64,000 nucleotides of DNA from CAVWUA01 sp963758025 (lineage in GTDB: Bacteria; Planctomycetota; Planctomycetia; Isosphaerales; Isosphaeraceae). Below are positions 9,185-19,721 of this stretch, in pieces. The stretch spans positions 27,060 to 91,059 of the forward strand of contig CAVWUA010000022.1 of the NCBI GenBank assembly GCA_963758025.1, given 5' to 3'. The first letter of the stretch is position 1; each line of letters opens with the position of its first letter. The position numbers and the translations under genes were made by a program. The notes under the pieces are model-generated. The model was given only the letters and a program-made list of their open reading frames with translations, was not told the DNA's origin and made no database searches.

Positions 9185-10472
9185 TAGCGAGTCTCCTTGA
9201 GGATCTTCCGCAACGCTTGCCGCATGGCCTTGGCCGACGACCAGCGGTCTTCCGGCCGCTTCTCCAGCGCCTTGCGGAGGATGCGTTCCAGGGGCGCGGG
9301 GGCGTCGGGCCGGTGCGCGCGCAGGGGGACCGACGGATACTCCAGGATCATGGCGATGGCGTTCCCCTTGTTCGGGTCGAAATCGAGATAGGGATACTGG
9401 CCCGTCAGCAGGTAATACAGGGTGGCCCCGGCGCTGTAGATGTCCCCGGGTTCCTTGACGCCGCGGAACTCGCGGATGTGGTCCGGTGAGATGAACCCGA
9501 TCGATCCGCCAATATCGCGCTCGTGGGTCAGGTCCGTGAAGCCGGCATCGTCGCGGAAGCTCTTGGCCAGGCCGAAGTCCGACAGCTTGACCACCGGCCA
9601 GGGGGGCGGTCCGGCGACCAGGAGATTCGACGGCTTGATGTCGCGGTGCACGTAACCCCGCTCGTGCGCATGTTCCAGCGCGGAGAGCAACTGAATGCCG
9701 ATCCAGGCCGCCGTCGGGATCGACAGCCGCGCGGGGCTCAGCCCATCGACCCAGGCGCGGGCGTGCGGCCCGTCCACATATTCCATGACGAGCTGGAACT
9801 GCCCCTCGTGCTCGTACATCGCGTAAAAGGCGACGATGTTCGGGTGTCGCAGATCGCGTAAAACGCCCAGTTCACGGCGGAAGTAGCGCCGGGCTCGATC
9901 GCCCGCCGCGACCGTGGGGGTCATCATCTTGATGGCGACCTGCTGCCGGTCCTTCTGCCGGCGGGCCAGGTAGACTTCCCCCATGCCGCCGGCACCGATC
10001 CGACGCTCGATCCAGTAGCCCTCCGGGGGCGTGGGATAGCGCCGGGATTGCTCGATGCATTCGTCGCAGACCCACTGGAGCGGTCCGTCATCGGGCGCGC
10101 GGACGCCAGCACTTCCACCGGCGCGATGGCCTGCTGGCAACGCAGGCAGACGATGCGCGGCAGCTCCGCCCAGGTGGCCTCAACGTGGACGGCGAACGTG
10201 CTCCGCCCCGCCGAGATCACATCCCCATCGCGGAGCCGACATTCCGCGACCCGCGCGCCGTTGACCTTCGTGCCGTTGGTGCTGCCTAGGTCCTTCAACA
10301 AGCAGCGCGGCGGGTCCACCTCGATCAAGAAGTGATTGCGCGAGAGGAAACCATCATCGGGGACCGAGAAATGGGCTCCCGTGCCACGACCGACGATGAA
10401 GGTGTCGTGGCGTTCGAAGGCGTATTCCTCGCCTTGATGAGGACCGGCCGTGACGCGCAGGATGACGCTCAT
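9184..10472 (-). CDS. FHA-domain serine/threonine protein kinase (one frameshift)
   Basis: The start at 10472 has GGAGG five bases upstream. Residues 1 to about 95 form an FHA phosphothreonine-binding domain (FIVGRGTGAHFSVPDD, LSRNHFLIE, DLGSTNGTKVNG). A zinc ribbon follows (CLRC ... CDEC), interrupted by a single-base frameshift near 10100. The protein kinase domain then shows GAGGMGEVYLAR (P-loop), VAIKMM (ATP Lys), HRDIKPSNLL (catalytic loop), DFGLA and GSIGFISPDHI. No transmembrane helix is visible, so this is a cytoplasmic Hanks-type kinase that can bind phosphopeptides through its own FHA module. It overlaps the following TPR gene by one base. Total about 425 residues once the shift is repaired. 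Confidence 0.88.
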
Positions 10473-10585
10473 CCGTTCCTCCGGCGCGGCCGGTCCGGCA
10501 TCCCGGCCCGCTGTCCACGGTCCACGCCACACGAGAACTCCGTCAATTTCATTGTAATCGGGGCATCAGGGAACGCAAACCGGCT

Positions 10586-12269
10586 TTACGCGCCTTCGGG
10601 GTTGGGGGAGGGAGCGAACCGCTCGTTGGCGATCTGCTGGAGCCGCCGCAGGTCGAGCTTTCCGGTGCCGAGGACCGGCAGGTGATCCACGTGGATGAAG
10701 TCCTCGGCCGAGGGAATCCAGAGTTTCGGCAAGGTGCCCGCCGCCAGCTCGTGATAGACCTGATCCGGCTCCTTCGGCAGATCCGAATAGATCACCACCA
10801 GGCGCTCGCCTCGCTTGTGGTCGGCCACCGACGTGACCGCCACGTGGGCCTCGCCGTCGCCGGCCACCTCCAGGATGGCGGACTCGACCCGTTCGTGGGG
10901 GACCATCTCGCCGCCGATCTTCGAGAACCGGCTCAGGCGTCCGGTGATCGACAGGAACCCGTCGTTGTCGAACAGGCCGAGGTCGCCGGTCGAATACCAA
11001 CCCTCCTGAAGCACCCGGGCGGTCGCCTCGGGCTGGTTCAGGTACTCCTTCATGACCTGCGGCCCCTTGACCTGCACGATCCCCTCGGTCCCTCGGGGAA
11101 GGACCGCGCCGGTGTCGGGATCGACGGTGCGGATCGCGGTGCCGGGCAAGGGCATGCCCACGGTTCCGGGCCGGTTGGCGGAGACGGTCCGGCCGTCGGG
11201 CGTCGTCTTCCGCTGCGGCAGGTTCACCGCGACGACCGGCCCGGTCTCGGTGCAGCCGTAGCCTTCCAGCGGCTCGATCTTGAGCTTCTCGCGGATCTGC
11301 GCCGCGAGCTCCGGCTTGAGCTTCTCGGCCCCCAGGACCGGCAGGCGCATGGTGGCGAACTGCTCGGCGTCGCAGCGGTGGACGTAGCCCTCGCATGAAC
11401 GTCGGCGTGCCGAAGAGGATGGTCGCCCCGTGCTCCTGGCAGAGGTTCCCGACGATCCGCGCATCGAGCGGGTTGAAGTGATAGACCCCCTTGAACCCCA
11501 GGCTAAGGACCGTCCAGATCGTCACGGTGAACCCGAACGAGTGGAAGAACGGCAGGATGCCGAGAACGACCTCGTCGGGGTTCAGGTCCACGGCGGCGTC
11601 GATCTGATGGACGTTGCTGAGGACGTTCCCGTGGGTCAGCACGACCCCCTTCGGCTGGCCGGTCGAGCCCGAGGTGAAGATGAGGGTCGCCGTCTTGTCG
11701 AGCGAATCCCCGCGCAGGCCGGGCAAGAACGCCCCCATCGCGGCGATCGGCACGCCCCGCGCGACCGCCGCCGCCCAGACCTTGTCGGCGGTCGTCACCT
11801 TCCTGGGGATGTCCTCCAGGTAGAGCAAGGTCCCCTTGGGGGTCAGCTTGAACTTGTCGATCGCCTTGCGAGAGGTCAGGACGTGCGTGATCCCGCTCTG
11901 GTCGATCGAGGCGTCGAGCACCTCCTGCCCGGCCGTATAGTTGAGATTGACCGGCACCTTGCCCCAGAGCGCCAGGGCGATGTTCGCCACCGCCGCCGGG
12001 ACCGTCGGCGGGATGAACAGCCCGACATTGGGCGCATCGCCGAGCGCCCTCGACAGCACCCGGCCCAGGGCGAGCGCCCGCAGGAACGTCTCGCCGTAGG
12101 TCAAGGACGTCCGCGTGCTATCGGCCATCGCGGGCTTTGTGCGACACCGACGCGCCACGTGAACGAACGTCCTCGGGAGCGATCGCCAGTGTTTCGGCAA
12201 GGGGGACAGGGGGAAGTCGGGCGCGACCTCCGCCGTCTCGGCGGTTCTCGTGGCGGTTTCCAAGCTCAT
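10586..12269 (-). CDS. AMP-forming acyl-CoA/acyl-ACP ligase (one frameshift)
   Basis: About 560 residues after repair of a frameshift near 11400. The ANL-superfamily P-loop is clear (TSGSTGQPKGVVLTH), as are the A5-type motif GYGCTETGP, the A7-type motif YSTGDLG with FLSITGRLSRFSK, and the late Lys of GTGKLDLRRL that contacts the adenylate. It activates a carboxylic acid, most likely a fatty acid, as acyl-AMP and transfers it to CoA or acyl carrier protein. The C-terminal half resembles the ligase part of Aas-type acyl-ACP synthetases. It is transcribed divergently from an acyl-CoA dehydrogenase across about 240 bases that should carry both promoters. Confidence 0.85.
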
Positions 12270-12510
12270 GCGGCGGCTCTCGGGGACCCGTGGGGGACCG
12301 GTATCGACGTGGCGTAATTTGGCTTACGACCCGATGGGAGATCTATCGCGTTAATCTACGCGACGGATGCCCCCTTCGCAACCGGAAGCCGTCACGCGAG
12401 TTCCCGCGACGCCCTTTCTCCAAAGCCCGGTCGCGATAGAATACCGATAGACCATCTCTCCATCCTTCCGGCCGCGCACGGACCGGTCCACCATTTTCCA
12501 GGAGGGTGCC

Positions 12511-14347
12511 ATGTCGATCACGGCCCCCGAACCGTCACGGACGCCTCGGCCGAGGCCGAACGCGCAGCGGCAGATGCGGCAGGCGGAGGAACTGCTGTTC
12601 TCCGGCCCGTCGCGGTCGGGGTTCGCCAAGGCCCTCTTCCGGGGCGAGTTCCGCGGCGACGTGCTCTTCCCCTACCCCGAGCTGCCCCCGGACGAGCAGG
12701 CCGAGGCCGACGAGGCCGTCGCGGCGGTCCGGCGCGTTCGCCGACGAGCACATCGACGCGGCGGCGATCGACCGCGAGGCCGACATCCCCGCCGTCGGTG
12801 ATCCAGGGGCTGGCGAAGCTCGGCGTGCTCGGCATGACCGCGCCGAAGGAGTTCGGCGGGCGGGGGTTCTCGCAGTCGCAGTATTGCCGGATCATGGAGG
12901 TGATCGGCGGCCATGATGCCTCGACGGCCGTGTTCGTCAACGCCCACCACTCGATCGGCATCCGCGCCCTGCTCCTGTTCGGCACCGCCCGAGCAGAAGG
13001 CGAGTGGCTCCCGCCGCTGGCCCGAGGGCGAGAAGCTCGCGGCGTTCGCCCTGACCGAGGAGCAGGCCGGGCTCCGACGCGTCGAACGTCCAGACGACCG
13101 CCACGCCCGACCGACGACGGCCAGACGTACACGCCTCAACGGCACGCAAGCGTTACATCACCAACGGCGCGATCGCCGACGTGCTGACGGTGATGGCCCG
13201 CACGCCCGACCCGAAGGGGGGCGAGTCGAAGGTCACCGCGTTCCTCGTCACGCCCGACATGCCGGGCTTCGAGGTCGTCGAGGCCCGGATGCCCAAGTGC
13301 GGCATCCGGGGCACGGCCACCGCGACGCCTGGCCTTCCACGACATGCCGGTCCCCGCCGCGAACATCCTCGGCCCGCTGGGCAAGGGGCTGAAGGTCGCC
13401 CTGACGGTCCTCGACTTCGGCCGCACGACCTTCGGCGCGAGCTGCACCGGGGCCGTCGAAGGCCTGCCTCGCCGCCGCCGTCCGCCACGCCAACCGCCGC
13501 CGCCAGTTCGGCCGGCCGCTGGCCGAGCTGGAGCTGGTCAAGAAGAAGATCGCCTTCATCGCCGCCACGACCTACGCGATGGAGGCCACGACCTACGAGA
13601 CCGCCGCCCTGATCGACCGCGGCGCCGAGGACTACATGCTCGAGACGGCCATCCTGAAGGTCTTCTCGACCGAGGCCCTCTGGCAGAGCGGTGTACGAGA
13701 CCCTCCAGGTCCACGGCGGCCAGGGGTACTTCACCGACGAGCCCTACGAGCGCATGATGCGCGACGCCCGGATCAACACGATCGGCGAGGGGGCCAACGA
13801 GGTCCTCAAGGCGTTCATCGCCCTGGTCGGCATGCGCGACATCGGCGAGGGGTTCAAGGCGACCCTGCACGGCTTGAAGTCCCCCTCGAAGGCCCTGCCG
13901 ACCGCCTGGCGATTCGGACGCGAGCGGGTCGGCCGCCTGTCCAACGCCCGCACATCCCCGTCTCCCACCCCGACCTGCAACCCGCCGCGCACGCCCTGGC
14001 GAGGCGCGTCGACGCGGTTCTCCCGGACGATCGAGCGCGTCCTCTTCCGCTGGAACGCCCGTTATCACCTATCCCGAAACCCCCAGGACGTGATCCGGCC
14101 GCAGCTCGATCAGGAACGGATCGCCGACGCCGCGATCGCCCTCTACACGGCGTCGTGTACCCTCGCCCGGCTCGACCACGACCTGTCCCGAAGCGAGACC
14201 TCCGACGCCGACCGCGCCGCGGGCCGGCTCTACCTGAAGATGGCGAACCGACGATTCGATCAGGCACTCCACGACCTGTCCTCGAACGACGATCCCGCCA
14301 CCCTCCATGCCGCCGACGCGGCCTTGAATTCAAACCGTGATGGGTGA
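12511..14347 (+). CDS. Acyl-CoA dehydrogenase (many frameshifts)
   Basis: The ATG at 12511 is preceded by CAGGAGGG. The reading frame has to be stitched through at least eight single-base shifts between about 12735 and 13695, most looking like an extra G or C. The joined protein is about 605 residues: N-terminal helices, VIQGLAKLGVLGMTAPKEFGG, EKLAAFALTEEQAGS, a middle beta domain (GIRGTATAT), LDFGRTTFGASCTGA, RRQFGRPLAELELVK, and the C-terminal QVHGGQGYFTDEPYERMMRDARI with NTIGEGANEVLK typical of the FAD-binding helical domain. It catalyses alpha,beta-dehydrogenation of acyl-CoA. The long C-terminal extension makes it like the ~600-residue very-long-chain/ACAD9-type members. The even preservation of sense in all pieces argues for sequencing error rather than decay. 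Confidence 0.85.
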
Positions 14348-14366
14348 TCGACTTCACGCGATTGGA

Positions 14367-14852
14367 TCAATCGCCGCAAGGATCAATCTCTCCGATCGGA
14401 ACGTCGAGTGCGCGAGCGATCTTTTGCAGAGTCATGTTCGTGGGACTGTGCTCGGCGTTCTCCAGACGGCTGACATGGCTCTGAGGCAAGCCCGCCTGGT
14501 CCGCTAACTGAGTCTGAGTCAGGCCTGCTTCCTTTCGGAGTTCGCGAATCTTCTGCCCCACATGTCCCTTCCAAGCCTTGAGACCTCGTGCAAGAGATTC
14601 ATCGCTATCAAGAGGCAGAGGCTTCGTGGTGATTGGGAGTTGAGCGAAGATCTCCTCCATAGCGCGGCGGATACTTCGCTGTTCCTCTGGGTCATCCGTC
14701 TTGCGCCATTCCTGGAGCAACTCGAAAAGGTCGTCGCGATCGGCCTTGGGTAAGGTCCCAATGCGATCGATCAGGATTGTTAAGGCCAAGATGGCGGACT
14801 TGACGGTATCCGGCAAGCAATCATACGTCTCATGCAACTCGCTGGTCAGCAT
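14367..14852 (-). CDS. XRE-family HTH antitoxin-like regulator
   Basis: 161 residues. The N-terminal 100 residues are helical with no family I know; the C-terminus is a clear Cro/C1-type helix-turn-helix (IRELRKEAGLTQTQLADQAG, then LPQSHVSRLENAEHSPT, then LQKIARALDVPIGEI). It follows a HigB/RelE-like toxin gene on the same strand after 93 bases, the toxin-first order typical of higBA. Expected to bind its own promoter and neutralise the toxin. Base composition is less GC-rich than its neighbours, suggesting acquisition. Confidence 0.75.
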   Translation of the reverse strand: MLTSELHETYDCLPDTVKSAILALTILIDRIGTLPKADRDDLFELLQEWRKTDDPEEQRSIRRAMEEIFAQLPITTKPLPLDSDESLARGLKAWKGHVGQKIRELRKEAGLTQTQLADQAGLPQSHVSRLENAEHSPTNMTLQKIARALDVPIGEIDPCGD

Positions 14853-14945
14853 GTTGTCCTCGTTTTCATTCCTTAAGCCACCTGAACCGAGCGGCTTTGC
14901 TTCGATGGGGTCACGGCTCGCCCACGCCTGCTCAATGGGAATGAC

Positions 14946-15356
14946 TCAAGAGTCGGGAGGATAGGCCTCCAGATAAAGACGCATTCGGCGCCGCATGGTG
15001 ATCCGATCTCCAACAGGAGTCGGACCGTTATTTTCTTTCTTGATCGTACCAAGAATGACAATATTTCGCTTTTTCTTATATATAAAATAGAACACGCGCA
15101 CATTTATATTGTGTAATATACCGCCTTTGTCCCGAATCTCGAAAAACTCTTCGATGGGGCGCACATCAATTGTCACGCTATGCGATGGATCGTCTTGCCG
15201 CGCCAGTTCGCGGACCTGTTCCGCCATGTGATTGTACTGGTCTTTATTCAGAATCGACATTGCCTCCTCAAACGCCCTGTTGAGGATCTCAACATTCCAC
15301 AAATATCCAGGGTACGGACCACCACCTTCTTTTACGCCAATTTTCATTTCTTTCAT
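14946..15356 (-). CDS. HigB/RelE-superfamily toxin-like protein
   Basis: I chose the ATG at 15356 (MKEMKIGV) because GGGGGG lies about ten bases upstream; an ATG at 15395 extends the frame by 13 residues. 136 residues with the alpha-helix then beta-sheet order of phage Gp49/HigB-like proteins. The last strands are typical: VRVFYFIYKKKRNIVILGTI followed by a C-terminal basic helix (RITMRRRMRLYL). Such toxins cleave mRNA at the ribosome. The XRE protein downstream on the same strand is its presumed antitoxin. Codon use and lower GC suggest horizontal origin. Confidence 0.6.
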   Translation of the reverse strand: MKEMKIGVKEGGGPYPGYLWNVEILNRAFEEAMSILNKDQYNHMAEQVRELARQDDPSHSVTIDVRPIEEFFEIRDKGGILHNINVRVFYFIYKKKRNIVILGTIKKENNGPTPVGDRITMRRRMRLYLEAYPPDS

Positions 15357-15767
15357 TCTGAAATATCCCCCCGTGGACAGCATGCCATGATCCACGACTA
15401 CATAATATACAACGAAATGATCCAGTCAAGGGGAATATGCAAAAGCGGAATGCAAGACGAGAACTTTCGAAACGGAACGGCACCGGTGCAGTCGGCGAGC
15501 TTTTCAATTTCGAGGCAGTGTCCCCCGCAAAATCGGGAGCAGTCCAACCGCCGCGACGCGGGACGTCCCTGCCGAATTCCCTCTTTAAGATAAGATCCTC
15601 GCGCATCCGTCCATTCCGCCGGTTGTCTGACGCGGGCCTCGAAGACCTTGCTTTTTTAGAGACTTGTGGCCCGAAAACCGTGAGATGTACTAGGTTAAAC
15701 AATGGAGCGGCAACGCCCGGCGGAATGCCCGCAATGGAACCGGAAGCGCACTCAAGGATGCGAATCA
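15357..15767. other. Intergenic region upstream of toxin and kinase
   Basis: About 410 bases between divergent genes, less GC-rich on the toxin side. I see no further gene. It must contain the toxin-antitoxin promoter and that of the kinase; AAGGA at about 15753 is the kinase ribosome site. Confidence 0.4.
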
Positions 15768-16976
15768 ATGAGATCCGCGATTCGGCTGGTCTGTGCCGAT
15801 TGTCTGCGTAGCGTGGAGCGTGTCGAGGAGAGCCCATCGCCCCTTCCCACGACCTGCGTGTATTGTGGCGGACCGGTCGAGCGGCAGCCGACCGACTCGA
15901 CCGAGGAGTTCGAGACGCCGCTGTCGCTGGAGCTGACCCCCGAGGAGGAATCGCGCTGGATCGCGCCGCCGACGAGCCGCTTGCTCAAGAGCGTGGGTCG
16001 GTTCCAGCTCCGCGAGATTCTCGGCGGCGGCGGGTTTGGCCACGTGTACAAGGCGTATGACCCGCGGCTCGACCGCGACGTGGCCTTGAAGGTGCTCAAG
16101 GACACGCATCCGACGACCCGCGTGATGGAGCGTTTCTTCCGCGAGGCCCGCGCCGCGGCGCAGCTCGACCACCCGAACATCGTCCCGTTGCTCGATGCCG
16201 GCCGCGACGACGGCCGCTGCTGGATCGCCTATCAGTACGTCGAGGGCCAGACCCTGGGCCGGGTCCGCGACTTCGACGGCGTCAACTTTGAAGGTGCGGC
16301 GCGGGTCGCGCAGATCCTGGCGGAGGCTCTCGACCACGCCCACCGCCGGGGCGTCTTCCACCGCGACGTGAAACCTTCCAACGTGATTCTCGAAGAATCC
16401 GGCCGTCCCCGCCTGATCGACTTCGGCCTGGCGCGACGGCTGGGGCTGGAGCCGACCCTCACCTTCGAGGGCACGATTCTCGGCACCCCGGCCTACATGA
16501 GCCCGGAGCAGGCAGCGGGCCGCAGTCATGTGGCCGACGCCCAGAGCGATATCTACAGCCTCGGCGTCGTGCTCTACGAGCTCCTGTGCAACCGCCGACC
16601 GGCCGACCTGCCCAGCAGCATCCCCGCGTGGCGGGCCGAGGCGCAGGGGCCACCCCCTCCCCCCCGGAGCGTGAACCGTCGCGTGCCCCGCCCGCTCGAC
16701 GCGATTTGCCGCAAAGCCCTGGCCCTGGACCCCGCCGACCGCTATCCCGACGCGCGCAGCCTGGCCGACGATCTCGGCCGCTGGATCACCCGTCGTCAGG
16801 GGGCCGCCACGCGTCGTAAACTCATGATTGGTGCCTCGATCCTGCTGCTCGTTCCGGCGACCGTGCTGGCCACCCTCACCTGGTCGCGCTCGCCGGGCGA
16901 GCCCGTCGCGGCCGATCCACCGGAGGTCCATCATCCCGGGAACCCGACCGCGGTGATGACCCGGATCGATTCGTGA
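15768..16976 (+). CDS. Serine/threonine protein kinase with zinc ribbon and C-terminal membrane helix
   Basis: The start at 15768 (MRSAIRLVCADC) has AAGGA eleven bases upstream; an upstream ATG at 15702 has none. An N-terminal zinc ribbon (CADC ... CVYC) is followed by a linker, then a full Hanks-type kinase: LGGGGFGHVYKAYD, VALKVLKD, HRDVKPSNVILEE, DFGLARRLG, GTPAYMSPEQA, DIYSLGVVLYELL. After the kinase lies a positively charged stretch and one membrane helix (MIGASILLLVPATVLATLTW), then about 30 residues outside. It is therefore membrane-anchored with the kinase in the cytoplasm. The outer tail is short, so ligand sensing through it is doubtful. Monocistronic. Confidence 0.88.
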   Translation: MRSAIRLVCADCLRSVERVEESPSPLPTTCVYCGGPVERQPTDSTEEFETPLSLELTPEEESRWIAPPTSRLLKSVGRFQLREILGGGGFGHVYKAYDPRLDRDVALKVLKDTHPTTRVMERFFREARAAAQLDHPNIVPLLDAGRDDGRCWIAYQYVEGQTLGRVRDFDGVNFEGAARVAQILAEALDHAHRRGVFHRDVKPSNVILEESGRPRLIDFGLARRLGLEPTLTFEGTILGTPAYMSPEQAAGRSHVADAQSDIYSLGVVLYELLCNRRPADLPSSIPAWRAEAQGPPPPPRSVNRRVPRPLDAICRKALALDPADRYPDARSLADDLGRWITRRQGAATRRKLMIGASILLLVPATVLATLTWSRSPGEPVAADPPEVHHPGNPTAVMTRIDS

Positions 16977-17206
16977 GCCGCGTCCCGCCATCTTCTCAGC
17001 CCATCCCCACCCTGAACCGCCAGGAGAGGCGGGTCAACCTGCCTCCCGATAGTGATACAGACGCCCGAGGCCCGCACCGCGCTGGATGGATTCGGAGATA
17101 AGCCACGGAACAAGAACGCGGAATGAGGACGTATCGCACGCGACGGAGCCCTGAAATCTCCGTCGCGTGCCACATCCACTCCACCGGCCGGATCAAACCG
17201 TCCGGG

Positions 17207-18641
17207 TCAGACGCGGACCGTCTCATCCTCGGGCGTGACGGCCATCTCGCTCAGTAACGGCAAGGGGCGTTGGATCGGCGTGCCGAGCATCAGCTCGCCC
17301 ACGCCCATCAAGTAGCCACGCTCGCCGTGCTGGGTGAGGTCGAGACCCACTTCTTCTTCCTCGGTCGTCACGCGGAGACCGATCACCGCATCGACCAGCT
17401 TCAGGATGACGAAGGTCGTGATGAAGCTATAACCGCCGGCCGCGATAACGGAGATCGCCTGGCTGACAAGCTGGCCGGGGTTGCCGTAAAAGAGCCCGTT
17501 GACGTCGTTGGAGATTCCCGCGCGGGCCAGCAAGCCAACCGCCAGGGCACCGAACGCGCCCCCGACGCCGTGAACGCCGAAGACGTCGAGCGAGTCGTCA
17601 TAGCCGAGCTTGCCCTTCAGCAGAATCGCGCCGTAGCAGACGACACAGACGAGAAGTCCGATCGCGACGGCCCCCAACGGCTCGACGAACCCGGCCGCCG
17701 GGCGTGATCGCGACGAGGCCCGCGACGGCCCCCGTGCAGGTCCCCAGGACGGTGGCCTTGCCCTTGTGATACCACTCGATCAACGACCAGCTCACGGCCG
17801 CGGCCGCCGCCGCGGTGTTCGTGTTCACGAAGGCGGCGACCGCCGACGTGCCGGCCGAAAGGGCGCTACCGGCGTTGAAGCCGAACCAGCCGAACCAGAG
17901 CAAGCCGGTGCCGAGCGCGGTCATCGTCAGGTTGTGCGGGTGCATCTCCTCCTCGTCCAACCCCTTGCGGCGGCCCACCACGAGCACGCAGCAGAGGGCC
18001 GCGACGCCGGAGATCACGTGGACGACCAGCCCGCCCGCGAAGTCGAGCGCACCGAGCTGCGTGCCGATCCACCCCCCCTTGCCCCAGACCCAGTGCGCCA
18101 CGGGGTCATAGACAAACGTCGCCCAGAGCAAGGTGAAGGCCAGGTAGGCCGAGAACTTCATCCGCTCGGCGAACGCGCCCGAGATCAACGCGGGGGTGAT
18201 CACCGCGAACATCAACTGATAGACCATGAACAGTTGGTGCGGGATCGTCGTGGCGTAGTCGGGGCTGGGGTCCAGCCCGACGCCCCGCAGGCCCGCCCAC
18301 TCCAGACCGCCGATCAGGCCGCCGAACTTGTCCGGCCCGAATGCCAGGCTGTAGCCGATCAACACCCACTGCAAGGCGACGAAGCCGAGCATGATGAAAC
18401 TCTGCTGGAACGTCGCCAGCACGTTCTTCCGGCGCACCATGCCGCCGTAAAAGAGCCCGAGCCCCGGCGTCATCAACATCACCAGGGCGGCACAGACCAG
18501 GATGAACGCCGTATCCGCCGCGCTGATGGCCGGCGTCGCCACGTCGGCCGCCGTCGTGACGTCCTCCGCGCGGACCACGCCCTGCCCCGCCACCATCAGC
18601 CCGAAAACGCCCAGACCGACAAGCTTGCCCCACCGCGTCAT
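17207..18641 (-). CDS. amt: Ammonium transporter Amt (one frameshift)
   Basis: The ATG at 18641 (MTRWGKL) has GGGGAG ten bases upstream; the longer frame to 18812 is not protein-like. A signal peptide (VGLGVFGLMVAGQGVVRA) precedes the eleven-helix Amt/Rh fold. Family marks seen: ADTAFILVCAALVMLMTPGL, GLFYGGMVRRKN, the twin-His and pore region in LDFAGGLVVHVISGVAAL, TALGTGLLWFGWFGFNAGSA and DVFGVHGVGGAFGAL. One extra G in the run near 17695 shifts the frame in the loop ITP/AGFVEPLGA. It carries ammonium across the inner membrane. No glnK-type PII gene is next to it; the C-terminus is a normal cytoplasmic tail. Confidence 0.92.
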
Positions 18642-19120
18642 CGATGCATCTCCCCGCGCGACGCCCGAGTCGTGTCTCGGAACCGACAATCCCGAAGTCG
18701 TTCCCGACCGGCTCTCAGAACCGGCCCCGACTTCGGCCCCGTCTCCGAGAGCCTCGTCGCCACACCGAAAAATCGTCTTGGGAATCGATGAGTCAGGCAC
18801 GACCCCACTCATTCGGGGAGGCGTCCAGACGCAACCAGAACGCCAGACCGAGGAAGATTCCTCGTACGATTCTTCCTAAATTTAATGAAATTCCAGATTT
18901 AAGAAATTCCCAAGAAATTTTTTCGCCGCGGGATTTATCGCCAGACCGCCTTTTTCGTTAGCAGCTATGCCAGGAATCCGGGCACGACGATCCATACGGC
19001 AAGATTTCCCGGAACCTTCGACGGACAGTTCCTTGCGGCGCGGGTGTTGGGGCGGGTAGAGTGTCCGCCGTTGTTATGTCAAGGACTCCTGTTCACCGGC
19101 ACTGCATAGGGAGGTGTTTC
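18642..19120. other. Intergenic region between amt and yceI
   Basis: About 480 bases between divergent genes. An AT-rich tract at 18873-18960 probably holds the promoters. No gene supported. GGGAGG at about 19109 is the ribosome site for the next gene's GTG start. Confidence 0.4.
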
Positions 19121-19714
19121 GTGAAGGTGCGTGCAATCGGAATGGCGGTCTCGGCCCTGATGATCCTGGGAATCACGGCGGCGATGGCCGCGCCGGCCTT
19201 GAAGGCGGATCAGTATCGGGTGGACCCGGTCCACTCGACGGTCCTCTTCGCCATCAAGCACATGAACGTCAGCAACACCTGGGGCCGGTTCAACGATATT
19301 TCCGGAACGTTCGCGCTCGACGAGGAGAACCCCGCCGGGAGCCAGTTCCGCTTCACGGTGAAGACCGAGAGCATCGATACCGCCAATGCCAAGCGGGATC
19401 AGCACTTGCGGAACGCGGACTTCCTGAACGCCGCGCAGTTCCCGACCATGACCTTCCAGAGCAAATCCGTCAAGAAGACCTCCGACGGCCGCTATCAGGT
19501 CGCGGGGGAGTTGACCCTGCATGGAGTCACGAAACCCTTGACGATCACCATCGACGAGGTCGGAATCGCCAAGGACCCGATGAGCGGCGGCCAGCGCGCC
19601 GGGTTCGAGACGGAGTTCACGATCCGCCGGAGCGAGTTCGGCATGACGAACATGCTCAACATGGTGGGCGACCCGGTGCGGATCATCGTCAGCCTGGAAG
19701 GCACGCAGTCGTGA
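19121..19714 (+). CDS. YceI-family periplasmic protein
   Basis: The GTG at 19121 is preceded by AGGGAGG at about seven bases. 197 residues: a signal peptide (VRAIGMAVSALMILGITAAMA), then the YceI lipocalin-like beta barrel starting YRVDPVHSTVLFAIKHM, a hallmark of the family, with FRFTVKTESIDT, RDQHLRNADFLNAAQFPTM and ELTLHGVTKPLTI. YceI proteins bind isoprenoid or fatty-acid type ligands in the periplasm. The next gene begins seven bases after its stop and may be co-transcribed. Confidence 0.93.
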   Translation: MKVRAIGMAVSALMILGITAAMAAPALKADQYRVDPVHSTVLFAIKHMNVSNTWGRFNDISGTFALDEENPAGSQFRFTVKTESIDTANAKRDQHLRNADFLNAAQFPTMTFQSKSVKKTSDGRYQVAGELTLHGVTKPLTITIDEVGIAKDPMSGGQRAGFETEFTIRRSEFGMTNMLNMVGDPVRIIVSLEGTQS

Positions 19715-19721
19715 CCGGCCG

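Noticed and set aside
12511..13700. Programmed ribosomal frameshifting to explain the broken acyl-CoA dehydrogenase
   Set aside because: Too many shifts without a common slippery site, and unrelated essential genes in the window are affected too; sequence error is simpler.
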